NCBI GenBank assembly: GCA_021234155.1
Contig: JAJEKV010000001.1
Coordinates: 28,723,768-28,787,767 of the forward strand
DNA length: 64,000 nucleotides
DNA from: Isoetes taiwanensis
Lineage: Eukaryota; Streptophyta; Lycopodiopsida; Isoetales; Isoetaceae
Direction: 5' to 3'
Within the stretch, counting starts at the first letter, position 1. Each line of letters opens with the position of its first letter. The position numbers were made by a program, and so were the translations under genes. This document shows positions 20,580 through 32,932 of the stretch, one piece after another. The notes beneath the pieces were generated by a model. The model searched no databases, had not been told where the DNA came from, and saw nothing but the letters and a program-made list of their open reading frames with translations.

Positions 20580-22477
20580 AGTGGATTTATCCTAATTCCT
20601 CCTCCATTTGGATTGAGTCTAGTGTGGCCTTGCTATAATCTGGAAGAGAGATCTCAATCATATTTCTTTCTACAATGGTCCCTCTAAGTCTTGGCAGGCT
20701 GTTATTCTCTCTACCTCAAACTCTATCTTTGGCATTATCAATGTCTATGCTCCAACTAATCCTAAGGATAGGGAACCAATCTGGTCTGAAATTAACTGTT
20801 GGTTGGGTACTCAAAATATTGACAATTGGATCATTGCTGGAGATTTTAATAATACTCCATCTTGGGATCTCAAGCTAGGGAACAAAATCAATATGACCAG
20901 ATCTGAAAGAGTAACTTGGGATTCTCTTATTACTGACAATGGCATGATTTATGTTCCTTCATCTTCTGCTACTTATACCTGGTCCAATAAGCAAAAGGAC
21001 AAAGATAGGGTCTATTGCACTCTGGACAGATTCTATGTTTCCAACCCTTCCACACCCTTTTGGGATAACAGCTATGTCACTAGTGATGAAGGTACTTCAA
21101 TCTCTGATCATCAGCCTCAGTTTCTTCATACTCCTCATATCACCAAAATTCAAAGGCAGGGAAGTACTCCTTATAAGTTTAATACTTCCTCTTCTTGATA
21201 ATGAGAATTTCTGTTCTCAATTCATTGACTTCTATGAGAATCTTTCCCTCAACATGGATAACTTGGCTCATGATAATGGGTCCCAGCGCCCCAAAAACAA
21301 CTTTTACTCTAAAATTAAAGCTATAAAGGCTTGGATCAAGAGTTGGTCTAAATCTATGTATCTCCACTGCAGTAGGGAGAAAAATCAGCTGATGATGTTT
21401 ATGAAAGACATTAGATCCTTACTTCAAGATGATCCTTCTAATCTAAATTTGCATATAGGGGAAGAAATTCTAGAGAGAAAAATTAAAAGTATTGAGGAAA
21501 TGGAAGCCAAGGGATCTGCCATAAGATGCAAGATAAAATATACTAATGATATGGATTCAGGCAGCTCTAAGTTCTTTTTTCGAGTATCTAAGAGCAGGGT
21601 TTTGAGGAAATCTATTGCTGAAGTTCAAGATGAAAATGGTAGAAACCTTACATCTCATTCTGATATATCTGATTTTTTTAAAGCTAGATATATGGACATT
21701 TTTCATAACCAGCCAATCCCCTCCAATAACATAGCAGAGGCAAATGATTTTATGAACATTGTGAACAATATTATTCCTTCTGCTCCTGATACTATGGATG
21801 ATTCTATCACTGCTCTTCCTTCTCAACAGGAGATTCTGGCTACTCTTTCCTCCTTCAGTAAAGGAAAATCTCCTGGTCCTGATGGATTGCCTGCAGAATT
21901 TTATGTCAAATTCTGGGACATTCTAAAAAATGATCTCACCCTAATGGTTCATGACTTCTGGAAGAATGATTGTCTTCAAACATCCTTTGCTACTGGTTTT
22001 ATCTCTTTGATTCCAAAAGTAGATCATCCTGCCAACTTCCAGGATTGGAGACCTATATCTCTAACCAATTCTACTTATAAGTTGTGTGCTAAAATCATTG
22101 CTCTAAGGATCAATAGCTACCTTCAAAGAAATATCAGCCACAATCAATCTGCCTTTCTTCCCAAGAGATACATTCTAGATAATTATGTGGCAGCTATGGA
22201 AGGTTTGCACTGGAATAATATCTCTAATCAAAATTGTATTCTTCTCAAATTGGATTTCAAGCGTGCCTTTGACTCTGTTAGGTGGGACTTTCTTCAATTT
22301 CCAATGTCTAAGCTTGGGTTCCCTGACAAGCTAATCAATCTTATCATTGGGTTGAACTCAAGGGCCAAATCGGCTGTTCTAATTAATGGGGTGCCCTCTG
22401 CTTTTTTTCCCCTGTCCTGTGGTGTGAGACAAGGCTGCCCCCTTGCTCCTTATTTATTTCTCATTGCTGCAGACTTG
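20580..22477 (+). pseudogene. LINE ORF2, N-terminal part (endonuclease and RT fingers/palm)
   Basis: Plus-strand frames that are inverted relative to the rest of the LINE. The apurinic-type endonuclease has FGIINVYAPTNP and DNWIIAGDFNNTPSWDLKLG (20826-20880), ATYTWSNKQ, then the ISDHQP terminal motif near 21105. A one-base frame change near 21180 leads into the RT frame (to 22477): GKSPGPDGLPAEFYVKFWDI, FISLIPKVDHPANFQDWRPI, KLDFKRAFDSVRWDFL and SCGVRQGCPLAPYLF. The frame then runs into element A sequence at 22478. Confidence 0.93.
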
Positions 22478-22487
22478 CATACTTCTT
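22478..22487. repeat. LINE target-site duplication, right copy (catacttctt)
   Basis: Identical to 17921-17930. It marks the 5' (inverted) edge of the LINE. Confidence 0.85.
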
Positions 22488-23628
22488 GTTTGCACCACCA
22501 TAACCTCTTCAGATTTAGGAACTTCTGTAGCTTGAATAAATCTTATAGAGGTGCTTGGTTCAGCAAATCTCACAGGGGGTTTAGACTCTGGTCTCTTCTC
22601 TTTTTCCTGCTTAGCAAAATATTCCTTAACAGCACACCTAGCATCAGTATGGCCAACCTCTTTACAAAAAGAACAAACGGGGCATTCCTTTCCAAAGTGG
22701 CCTTTTCTATTACATTTGGGGCACACTTGCCAATAGCAAATTTCTGATGGGTGAGAATTCCTATTGCAATGAATACACTCAGGGTAAGTTTTATCTGTTC
22801 TTGCAGCCTTGAGTTCAACCAATTGTTTAGTTATTTCTGCTAGAGCTTCAGTAACTTTTGATAAATCTGACTTCACCTCTGCAACCTGAGAACTTGCTTC
22901 CTCATCTTTAGATTTCTTCTTTTCTTCCTGTATGGCATAAATTGGAATAGAAGGGTGGTGATCATAATGTGCATCAGTAGCATCAGGATAAAATGGGTCA
23001 TGATTGTGGTGAGGAACATAATGCTTGTCAGGCAAGGTAGAGAGCATCTGAGTTAAATCAGTGGTTTTGGCAAAGACTTTGTATATGGAATCAAACCCTT
23101 CAGCAGCTTGAATTTTGAGCAACTTCCTTTGGATATCTGGTCTTCTTTCCAGACCATTATTAAACCTTGCAATTCATTAACCAAATCTTTTGGAGCAGCT
23201 AACTTACCAAATCTATCCAGAAACTTCTTGACAAGTTCATCCCATGAAGTGGTGCCCATTAACTTTTCATAAGTTAACCAAGCACCAGCCTCACTTTCCT
23301 CTTTGAAACATTTTTCAAACTCTGAGAGCTTGCAGCCCTTCTTGAAGCCATAGTCTCTGTAATAATCCTCAAAGATTCTCAAGAAGTTGTTAGCACTCAT
23401 ACTGGAATCAAAAGTAGGCAAAGGAACAGGGACATTCAATTCAAATTGATAAGGCATATTCTGAAGCAGGCTACTTGAGAAACTTGAATGCAATGGCCTT
23501 TCTCTGCAAAGATCTGATGCATCAATATCTTCTACTGGTTCTTGTTCTGCTGGAAATTTTTGTTTTAGAGCCATGAGTTCTGAGATCCAGGAAGATCTCG
23601 GTAGGACCTCCAAGATGTTGACCCCCAA
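22478..23628 (-). pseudogene. Element A gag
   Basis: Two overlapping minus-strand frames, with a frame change near 23100. The N-terminal part (23053-23628) has the plant gag core: LPTFDSSMSANNFLRIFEDY, WLTYEKLMGTTSWDELVKKF, LDRFGKLAAP. The C-terminal part (to 22478) has helical sequence and then at least three Cys/His knuckles: CIHCNRNSHPSEIC, CPKCNRKGHFGKEC and CSFCKEVGHTDARC, which bind RNA. The frame continues across the LINE into the protease at 17930. The start is taken near the ATG at 23628; sequence upstream is leader or LTR. Confidence 0.88.
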
Positions 23629-26600
23629 CCTGGCTTAGAGAGTCAAACACAAGAAGCCAACTTGAGTTTTCACTCAAGTTGGGGTTAGAACCTCCAGATC
23701 ACTTAAGGTGATCAATCTACACAAGAATTTTCCAAAGAAAAAGCTCAGTTACAGAGTTTGCATACCTTTCCCAATTCTGGAATTTGGACCCCTTACTCAA
23801 ATCGATGCAGATCTCATAAACAGATTGATTTTCCAGGTCAGATGACTGTGACTTGTTCAGAAAAGTTGTAGGCAAGCAAGGGTAAAGATCTTGACCAAGT
23901 CTGAGTTTTGATTTGTGAGATATTCGATCTCAAAGTTGGGTCAAATTTTGGTCAATATCAGTCAAAACTAAAAACAGAGCTCAGAGTTTTGTAACTTGAG
24001 TTGTAGGTTGAATTTTGAAGAAATTCCAAAACTAAGATGCAATATAGACTTCAAAGGTAAGGTGCATGCCGTCAAATCATGATTTGAATCATTAGAACTA
24101 TTTTTTTTTGGCACTGTTTGTGGATATCAGTCTAAATTTGTATCAGACAGAATGCAAAAAATGGTAACTTGAGTTTGGAATGGAATTTTTTCGAAATTTT
24201 TATGCACACAGGTGCAAATAAGATGGGAGATGAAGTGCAGATGGTCATATGCAGGAAAAAATAAAGGAATTCTTTACTGTAAAAATGTTTGTGATGCAAA
24301 AATACTAAAGGATCATGACAGTCGACTTTTTGAATACTTGGCAATCAATTTTCATTGATATGAAGGTAATACAAGGTGAATAAGGATCTTAGGAACATAG
24401 ATCAATCATCAAAATAGCTTAGAAGGTCAATAAATAGTATCAAATCAATAATATCAGTCCAGTCTTCTCAGATTAGACTGTGGAACACTCAGAGACTTCA
24501 AGAACGTCTTCAAATCATGCTCAGCATGTATCAATGTTGAGGTTTGATGCGTCTGGGCCTTCAAGAAAATTCTTTTGTCGAATCCCATATCTTAGTTTTC
24601 AAATGTTTGCTTAATCTTAGCCTTGATTGGTGGGTTTATTCGGTTCTTAAAGAGCGGGAAGGTGAAAATAGGTAGGTTCCGAGGTCTGTGGTGCCAAATC
24701 CGCGAGATTCGAGGTGGAAGCAGAAATTTAGGGTTCTTGGCTGTATTTTTTCAGAAATAGCGTGATACGATTCCGTATTTTCGCCCGTATATCCATGGAA
24801 TATGCTGTATTCTTTAATTTTGCAAAGCTAAACCATGGTTTTTAAAAGGCCACTTATAGAAAATTGAAGAGATGGATCACTTTAGCAATGGCAACCCTAA
24901 TTTTTCTTGGGAATATGCCAAGTCCTTGGGCATAATGATCAGGAATATTCCATAAGGTATACAAGTGGCATGGCATAATGGTAAGGAATTGCAAAAGGAT
25001 TTTGGCTAGGAAAATTGCAAAAAGATGTGGCATAAGAAGTGAAAAGATATGGAGGCAATGGTGGGGGATAACTCATGGGGGAAATATAGGTGTATTAGAA
25101 AAAGGGAGAATGGGGCAAAACATAATGAGGTATGCATAATAACAAAAGTAGAGGACGCAATTAATGTAAAAGGTTCCATGACCTTCAAAAGCGCTTTTAC
25201 ATGTGATAGTATGCTTTGGTCTTCATGTAGCCAAATTGAATAATAGAATCCTTGATGGAAACCATCACATAAACTTGCAGAAGTTGCATAGTATGCATTG
25301 TCTTCTTACAAGCACTACAACGAAGAATTTCATCTGTATGAGAATGAGAATTCTTATTGATATTAGAATGCATTTTCAGCAAGAATTCAAAATCAACAAC
25401 TTTTGCTTACCATTTATGAAAACTCCATCTATAGAAACTAGCAATCTAGCTTACTATATGTTCAGAGTAGAACATCTCGGCGATTAATAAATAAGAAATA
25501 AGATATGGCATGCATGGCCGACATTAAAACCTCACAAGTCAGCTATGGCAACATTATAGACACTCATTTTTTCCATAATAACAAGCATCAACATTAGTTC
25601 TACAATGCCATACAACTCCAGTTCAAGGAGGAGAGAAAAGTTCTTAGATACTTACTGACACCACTTCCTCTCGACTATGTGATAGAATCGCCTAGGATCG
25701 CCTAGGTGCATATAATCGCCGAGGGTCTCAATGCGACTTTTGTTTCAAAAAAGCATGTATCTCTTGTGCATCTTGTGCATAGAAGGCATGGAAGATTGTG
25801 AAACATTATAAATGAGTAACCAAAAGGAAATCAGATAGAACATCCAATATATCCTCCAATGGCGTGGTTGTCCGGTGGAAGAAAATCATCCTTTCAAAAG
25901 AAATTATACATTTAGTGAACAAATCGGTGAAATGTAGGAATGTAACATGACAAGCGGCATTACCCAAAAAAATTACCATCGAATGGATCACGTTACCGCA
26001 AAATTACTTGAATGGATCACGCCCGCATATTCTATTGCCAAATTAAGAGACATACATCGAAAGGTAAGCAATAGCATAGCAAACAGACCAGCTTTCTAAA
26101 AATAGCTCCTACTAGAAAAGGGAATTTTACAGCCAATATTGCCATCATTGAAGCAACACCGAGCCAAGAGAATGGCCTACAAATATGAGTGTTTCAACAC
26201 GAGCTTTTCGAGTTTACGCCTCGTTGTTTAGCAACCAACAAAGCGACTCTCGGCCATGGTGCACATAACCCTCATTAATCTTTGTTTCCCTAACTTGTTG
26301 TCCCAAAAGACAAAATAATCTATTTCTCTGCAGACAATTAAGGCCTCTCATAGCCAACACAATTTACGTCATGATCAAGATAAATGAGATAGGGAGGCAC
26401 AATTTCTTTCTTGGCGGTGTGGTTCACCTTTTATGCACGTTTTCAAGTTTTATTTGGTATCCACCGAGGGGGGCCCATTCGGATGACTTAGATCCCTGTT
26501 CATACACAAATAAAGTAAACCCGCATACGCGAGGAACTGGTTCAATTCATCCGCTTCACCAATTCCCATGAATTGCTATCCCCGATCACCGGTGCAAACT

Positions 26601-27337
26601 AAACAATACACTTTGCTTCCGCAATAGGGACTCCCACACCAAGGACATAAAAGGTTTAAAGGCGAGCTCAAGAGCAGACCTCCAATACGCTCATGATGTT
26701 CCATTTCAAAAAAAATCACATCGAGAGGCCACATTCCGCATCAATGAAGGGGCTCCAAAAGGCCGTCCCATCCCGAAGCCAGTTCCAATTTCTTCAAACC
26801 ATAATCAAACCTTACACCAAGCGTGGCTGCTGGCGAAAGGTGAGAGAAACGAAGAGATGGGTTGAAGGAAAGGGGCAAGGAAGAGCGCTTGAGGTGCAAA
26901 AGGGCGTGGCGATCATGCCAAAATTTGTTTAAAAGGGGCGAGATCCTGCTGGGATCAAGGAAACATAAGCCGAGGAGCAAAAAGCGGGGGGGTGAACAAG
27001 GGAAGCCATAACCGGGGCCAAGGGAAGGAGCAAGGATACGAGCAAGGAAGGGCGGATTCTTCCCTCGTGCTCTGGCCGGGCGAAAAAAGTACTAATCGGA
27101 CCTGTTCCGCTTGCATCATTCAAACAAGTTCACGCCTTCCCTTCACGCCCATACCCTTATTTGCTCAAATTTTTGCTTGAAGCCATATCCAGAGTTTGAT
27201 AAAGAAATTTCTAACCCTAAAATTCCTGCATGCCATCTAGACCACTAATAATACCACCAGTTACAAAAAAAAAAAAAAAAAAAAAACATGGGTGCCCACC
27301 ATTGAAAGAAAACATGAAAACACTATTTGTGTATGCG
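23629..27337. other. Unassigned AT-rich stretch (leader/LTR of element A and beyond)
   Basis: No gene is supported; short open frames on both strands are not convincing. The first 1-2 kb should hold the 5' leader and LTR of element A, but I found no matching copy near 1-2750. A perfect 11-bp stem with a 4-base loop lies at 23657-23682 (ccaacttgagt / actcaagttgg), and a gatcac/gtgatc stem at 23697-23713. From about 25680 to 27180 the sequence becomes GC-richer and shows the CTG/CAG-type noise seen in B and C. A run of about 23 A lies at 27264-27286. Confidence 0.5.
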
Positions 27338-27434
27338 CGCTCTAGATGTACGCATTAGTACATCAATTGAAATACACCACAAAATCATAGCAAAACCTTA
27401 GTGAAAAGCGTACAAAAATACAAAAGTAACCCCC
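27338..27434 (+). repeat. Dispersed repeat R, interrupted copy
   Basis: Roughly 70-75% similar to 29132-29222 (both end aaaagtaaccccc). In the second copy the next bases are tgttattgtgctacatatt; here those bases appear only at 28271, after an inserted ~830 bp. Confidence 0.65.
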
Positions 27435-28038
27435 AACACAAACCATTAACATCCAACATATAAAAATTAAATCCCCCAACACATAACATCCAACACATAA
27501 CAACCATTGACATTAACAATCAACACATAACTACCATTGACATTAATTAACACAACCATTGGGTCCAGCACATTTAAATTAAAATCCCCCTTAAACCCCC
27601 TTTGGTTTGGGTGCATATTCACACCTGGGTGACTCTAGCAACGAGAGTGTTGGATAGGCATATTCGCCCCTTATTCCTTAATCTATACCGTACATAAAGT
27701 TCCTCGTTTGTGGGGTATGCAAGTACAAAATTTGCTATACTATATAACAAGATTCGCAAAATACTATAAGATTTCAAGCAGAATACTATATGGTGTTGAT
27801 TTCGTACGTGCAAAATACAATTATGAAGGCTCTCCGCCCTCGTCACCCCCGGTGAATATGCACCCAAACCAAAGGGGGTTTAAGGGGATTTTAATTTAAA
27901 TGTGCCGGACCCAATGGTTGTGTTAATTAATGTCAATGGTAGTTATGTGTTGATTGTTAATGTCAATGGTTGTTATGTGTTGGTTGTTATGTGTTGGGGA
28001 TTTAATTTTTATATGTTGGATGTTAATGGTTTGTGTTG
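27434..28038. mobile_element. Foldback-like element with ~190-bp terminal inverted repeats
   Basis: The left arm (27434-27622, starting caacacaaacc) is the near-perfect inverse of the right arm (27851-28038, ending ggtttgtgttg). The centre is about 230 bp and holds no coding sequence that I recognise. Internally each arm repeats an acataac-rich unit. No transposase is present, so it would be non-autonomous. Long inverted ends and a short centre fit foldback or Mutator-derived elements. The 7-bp repeat aaccccc (27428-27434 and 28264-28270) brackets a slightly larger segment. Confidence 0.75.
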
Positions 28039-28270
28039 CAAAAAATTTTTTTGGCCCCTTCGGGGCCTTAGGACGCCCCCCGTGTGACAAAAACTTTAGA
28101 ATTCAAACCCGAAAAAAAACTAGAACTCATTTGAGGCTTTCATCACCAGTAGCTTTTGAATTTGATCACAATAAAACAAATAGAACATAAAGTAAAATTT
28201 ACCATAAAGATAGAGCAGATTGATCCCTTATTCTGAAAGTCATAAAGTTTGCAACACAAAGAAAACCCCC

Positions 28271-28925
28271 TGTTATTATGCTACATATTGTTACTTCCGC
28301 TACAACTATTTCTCTTTCACAATGATACCATTGTTTATCAATCCATATGATTTTGGATGCTCCATCTCTAGCTTAAAGGTAATGCATGATTCACCTTACG
28401 GTTTGATTAAAGTTCCAAACCTACAATCTAAATGCATTCTTGTAGCCCTTTTACTTGACTGATCTACGTGACATGGAAAAGGGCGTGGAATAATCCACAT
28501 GTTGTGTGCATAAGAATCCATTTGTTGATTGAAGCTAAAGGCTGGCTACTATGAAATAACATTAGTCGGAGTAGAATAGATATGATTTACTTCTTGCCAC
28601 CCATCAACTCTTAGAGTTGGTGTGAGTCAAGCACGTCCATGCTTGGTCATAAGCTTTTAGAAGACAAAATGAACAATCCGGCAGCCAGGAATATCCAAGA
28701 GTTGGAAGCAAACAGAGGGGCCTAAACTTGAATCTGCGGAAAATCTTAGGAAGGAAACAAAAGGGGTTTTGCAAAGACTACATTGTAGAATCGGAAACCA
28801 ATACCTTGTAAAAAAAATTATGCTAATCAAGAAACATTAAAAACAAATACCTTTGTAAGTGTGAGCAAAAAATCCATCTCGTGGTAGTAAAATCCACTCC
28901 GGCAATACGAATCCAAGAGGGCAAG
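28271..28925. other. Unassigned stretch after the foldback element
   Basis: AT-rich. It starts with the tail of repeat R (tgttattatgctacatatt). I see no gene. Confidence 0.4.
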
Positions 28926-29040
28926 TACACATGCATATGCACACATGCACATACATGCACACATGCACTTGCACTTGCACATGCACATGCACACACATGC
29001 ACATGCATGTGCACATGCACATGCATACACATGCGCAGTG
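28925..29040. repeat. ACATGC/GCAC-rich microsatellite
   Basis: About 110 bp of imperfect tandem six-base units (acatgc, acttgc, acacatgc). The alternating purine-pyrimidine composition could favour Z-DNA. Frames through it (Cys/Ala/Met or His/Thr repeats) are artefacts of the repeat. Confidence 0.85.
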
Positions 29041-29239
29041 TTTCATGCACAAACACATATGCGAGAAAAGACAACAACCCTCGGATTGTTCCCACCAACG
29101 AAAATCAACGTCCCATAAATGGTGCACTCTAGAAATACTATTTAGTACACCTCAACGAATACAACAACGAAATCATAGAAAAACCATGTGAAAAAGCGTA
29201 TAAAAATCTAAAAGTAACCCCCTGTTATTGTGCTACATA

Positions 29240-29744
29240 TTCAGAGCTTGGGGTTTGAACCCAAGTATGCCAAGTCTCTGTCTCCTTCAAACCCACCCGC
29301 TCCTAAAACTGCATACACACACCTGTATCTGCACTCAGCTCCTTATTTTCTATCACCATCATTCATCTATATATTTTCTTATCAACCTGGATATATCCAC
29401 ATGTCAAATCGTGCATGCCCCTCCTATAGAAAGTTTTCCAACTTACCTAAATAATAGGATGCCCTGCTGTCCTTAAGTTCCAGCTATCAAAGTCGTTGAC
29501 TTTGACCCATTTGACCAGTCAAAACCCTAAGTGGCGGGCAGGGGGTATCACGCATTTTCTGGCGGCCGTAGCAACGTCTGGGTAGTACCTGCCCACCACT
29601 TTTCAACTTCTATGTTTTTTTCTTGCATTCATCGCCCACGCTTCTCATGAATGCTTGTATGAATCCTCATTAGCCTAGGGGAGCCAAGATGTGGTCACTA
29701 ATCCCCTTATATGCTCGAATATCACATGACACATAATTTTAACA
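29240..29744 (-). repeat. Copia D left LTR (3' LTR in element sense)
   Basis: Matches 47144-47673 (agtatgccaagtctc, ttttcttatcaacctgg, agaaagttttccaactt, and so on) and ends ataattttaaca. Inside it lies ttcccccttc, a polypurine tract on the coding strand (29745-29754). The usual TGTTA start is replaced by repeat R sequence. Confidence 0.9.
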
Positions 29745-31840
29745 TTCCCCCTTCATGTGATATTCCTTGTTGTCACAGTGTAGTAAACTTCTTAATTCCA
29801 CAAATCTGGACAATGGTAAGGCTTTTGTAAGTATATCTGCTCGTTGATCTTGTGAACTAACATAAGTTAAATGCACCTGATCCTTCTTTACCATATCCCT
29901 GATAAAATGAACCTCCATATCAATATGTTTTGATCTTTCATGCAATTGGGTTTTGTCATAGCAATACAACTAGTATTATCACAATAAATGATTGTTGGTC
30001 CTCTTTGAGCAAATCCAAATTCTGCCATAAGCCTTCTTTCCCAAATAAGTTCCTTAGTCAAGAGGGCTGCTGAGTTGTACTCAGCTTCAGCACTAGATAA
30101 AGCAATGCTGCTTTGCTTCTTGCACTTCCAAGCAACTGGGGCTCCACCTAATAAAATAACATACCACACGGGTTGATTTTTCGTTTATCTAAATCTCCTC
30201 CCCAATCAAAGCATCACAATAAGCCCGCAATTGCAAGTTGGTTCCATTAAATACTATACCAAAATGCATTGTACCTTTCAAGTATTTGAGAATCCTTTTT
30301 GCTGCATTCCAAAGTCCTTTACCAGACCTTGTCATTGTACCCTCTTGAGAATATTAACTGCAAAATGCAATGTCGGGCCTAGTACAATTGGCTACATAGG
30401 ACAAACAACCAATCAAACTTCTGTAAGGTATTTTCTCCATTTGTTTGCTTTCTGTTTCTGTCTTTGGGCTCATATCTGCAGAAATTCTGTGACCCGGAAC
30501 CATAGGAGTATATGCCATATTGCAATCTTCCATATGAAATTTCTTCAACATGTTTTGAATATGCCCTTGTTGACTCAAAGCTAATATCTTGTGATTTCGT
30601 CCCCTGTAAACATCTATGCCCGAAAAACCTCTTTAATTCTCCAAGATCACTCATTTGGAATCGTTTCTTTAAGATATCTTTGCAATGATTTAGTACTTGA
30701 GTTCCCTTTGATATCATAATATTGTCATCAACATATAAAGCAATAATGCACCGGGCATCTCCCATTTTGAACCTATAGATATTACCATCATAATTGAGCT
30801 TCTCAAAACCTTGTTCTACAAGATATCCATCCATACATTTATACCATTCCCTAGGAGACTGCTTTTAAGACCATAGGACTTGCTCTATTCAACTTCCAAA
30901 TTTTTCCTTTGTCCTCTTCAAACCCAAAAGCGTGTCTTAAATAAATTTCCTCCTCTAATTTAGCATTCAAGAATGTTTGTACTTACATCCATATGATGGA
31001 TTTCAAGGTCACAAGCATTAGCAATAGCTAATAACATTCTTAAACTATTTATCTTTACCAATGGTGAGAATGTTTCATCAAAATCTTCCCCTTTTTTTCT
31101 CGTGTAAAGCCCCCTGCAACAAGTCCGGCTTTGAATTTCTTAGTATTTTGTCTACTCCTGGTTTTATTCTATAGATCCACTTACTTCCAACTATATTCTT
31201 ATCAGAAGGAATATCTACCACTGTATAAGTGTTTGTTCTTTTGAATGCTCTCATTTCTTCTTCCATAGCACATTTTCTTTCCATTCATATCTTGAACTCG
31301 CCTCCATATAATTTTGTGGAATCTTGTCTGCTTCAAGTATCAAAATGTCAAATACAAGATTAATTTCTCCTACCCGAGATCTAAGTCTTTTACTTTTCCC
31401 AAGTTCAGTCTACCATGAGACTCTAAATTATGTTTGGCTTCTTACGCCAACATTTGAGCTTCGTTTCGTCTGGTTTTCTTTTTGGTCTATCGATTTATCA
31501 CCCTCCTCTCTTGGTGTTCAATCTCTTGCTCAAGACTTGATTCCACTTCGGCTCAACAACATTACTTGGAATCATTTCTGACTCATTATCAGAGTCACTC
31601 AAATCTACCTGCTTCAATCCTTGAGTTTTCTCCTCTTCACTTATTGACTGATTTGCTTCTTCAATACTATCTTTCCTTTCACTTTCACATCTTCGATTAT
31701 TTATCTTGGAAATTTTCCTATAAAATTCATTTTCATTGAAGACCACATCTCTACTCACTATAATTTTTCTTTCTAGCGGGATCATATAATCTGAATGCTT
31801 TCGAAGTTAGAATCATACCCTACTAGATAAGATATGTATG
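29745..31840 (-). pseudogene. Copia D reverse transcriptase and RNase H
   Basis: Minus strand. The RT lead-in MEEEMRAFKRTNTYTVVDIP and GSKWIYRIKPG (31078-31284) is followed by a degraded centre. The block with LVEQGFEKLNYDGNIY and the catalytic ALYVDDNIM then follows, and then LKKRFQMSDLGELKRFFG (30379-30834). RNase H has the VAWKCKKQSSIALSSAEAEY block with the Glu, then IIYCDNTSCIAM (29888-30169). The C-terminus has HIDMEVHFIRDMVKKDQV and ADILTKALP (29739-29969). Several frame changes and missing stretches make it non-functional. Confidence 0.9.
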
Positions 31841-32930
31841 CTCCATCATCCAACTTTTCCTTAGTTCTTGAGCACATGTACAAAGCATAAACACCCATAT
31901 GCTTTTAATCTATCATAAGAAGGTGACTTACCAGACCAAAGCATTTCTGGAATTGCACCTTTAATACTTGATGAAGGTAACAAGTTTTGAATGTAGACAG
32001 CCGTCTTCACAGCTTCATCCCATAAATAATTTGGTAAGCCAGAGTACTTCAACATGGACCTCACAACATCAAGCAATGTTCTATTTTTCCTTTCTGCAAC
32101 TCCATTTTGTTGTGGTGAGTATCGCATGTCAATTGCCTCCTGATTCCCCTGTTTGCACAAAAAGCTTTAAATTCATCAGAGATATATTCATCTCCTCCTC
32201 TATCTGACCTTATGCACTTTATTTTCCTTCCAGTTTCTAGCTCGGTTTCAGCAGTAAATAACTTCAAAGCATCACAAGCTTGGTCTTTTGTTTTCAAAAT
32301 ATAACACTTGGTTTTTCTGCTGAAATCATCAATAAAGCTCATGAAATATCTATGCCCACTCAAACTAGTAACATTTATAGGACCACATAAATGCATGTGC
32401 ACCAAATCCAAAATGCCCTTTTTGCTCTTTTGTGTGACCTTTTAAATGGCAATCTTGATTGCTTTCAAGTTGACAACCCCCACATAAGAACTTTTCATTT
32501 TGTACCTTGGCGATATTAATCCCTTTTCTCCAAGTCTTTTAATTGTTGCAAAAGATTTACATGACATAACTGCTATGCCATATTTTCACATCCGAATATT
32601 CCACAAGGTTAATTTCATGAAGATGCTCCATATCCAATCCAAAGAGATTACCAACTCTTTTTGCCAATAAACTTTAATTCACCATTAAGAAATACTTTTA
32701 CAATGGATCCTGTTCAAACAAGACTTTATATCCCAAATCCACAAGCCGGCATACGGATATGAGATTTCTAACAAGACTAGGCACACACAAAACATCTCTC
32801 AATTTTACATTTTGCCAATTAAGTCAAACAACTCTAAAACTCCCAGATCTTCTATTTTCTTCAAACCCCATCACCAAGTTGCACATGTCCTTCCTTCTTT
32901 TCCCAATCCTTAAGCATATGCAAGTCACAC
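31840..32930 (-). pseudogene. Copia D integrase and pre-integrase region
   Basis: From right to left on the minus strand: the pre-integrase LRDVLCVPSLVRNLISV block (about 32740-32800), a zinc-binding part ending FLCGGCQLE (near 32480), and the catalytic core with RYFMSFIDDFSRKTKCYIL and KCIRSDRGGDEY (32061-32411). The Glu region with QQNGVAERKNRTLLDVVRSM and the KAYGCLCFVHV block (31861-32160) completes it. Element C entered at 32932, in the protease/pre-integrase part. Confidence 0.88.
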
Positions 32931-32932
32931 AT
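32928..32932. repeat. Target-site duplication of element C, left copy (cacat)
   Basis: cacat precedes the TGTGACGCC start of the left LTR of C and recurs at 45982-45986. Confidence 0.85.

Larger units (their letters stand above)
17931..22477 (-). mobile_element. LINE insertion with inverted 5' part (twin-priming structure)
   Basis: The LINE 3' end is at the left: poly(T) 17929-17959 is the poly(A) tail on the minus strand. From there to about 20540 the LINE reads on the minus strand; from about 20540 to 22477 it reads on the plus strand. The break falls inside the RT, shortly upstream of the YxDD motif, and the plus part stops just before it. This is the arrangement expected when the second target end primes internally on the RNA. 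Exact 10-bp TSDs flank the whole. Confidence 0.92.

Noticed and set aside
28925-29040. CRISPR-like array or satellite centromere
   Set aside because: Units are six bases, contiguous and without unique spacers; the DNA is eukaryotic.
28823-29191. Cys/Met- or His/Thr-repeat proteins on both strands
   Set aside because: They are translations of the ACATGC microsatellite in several frames.
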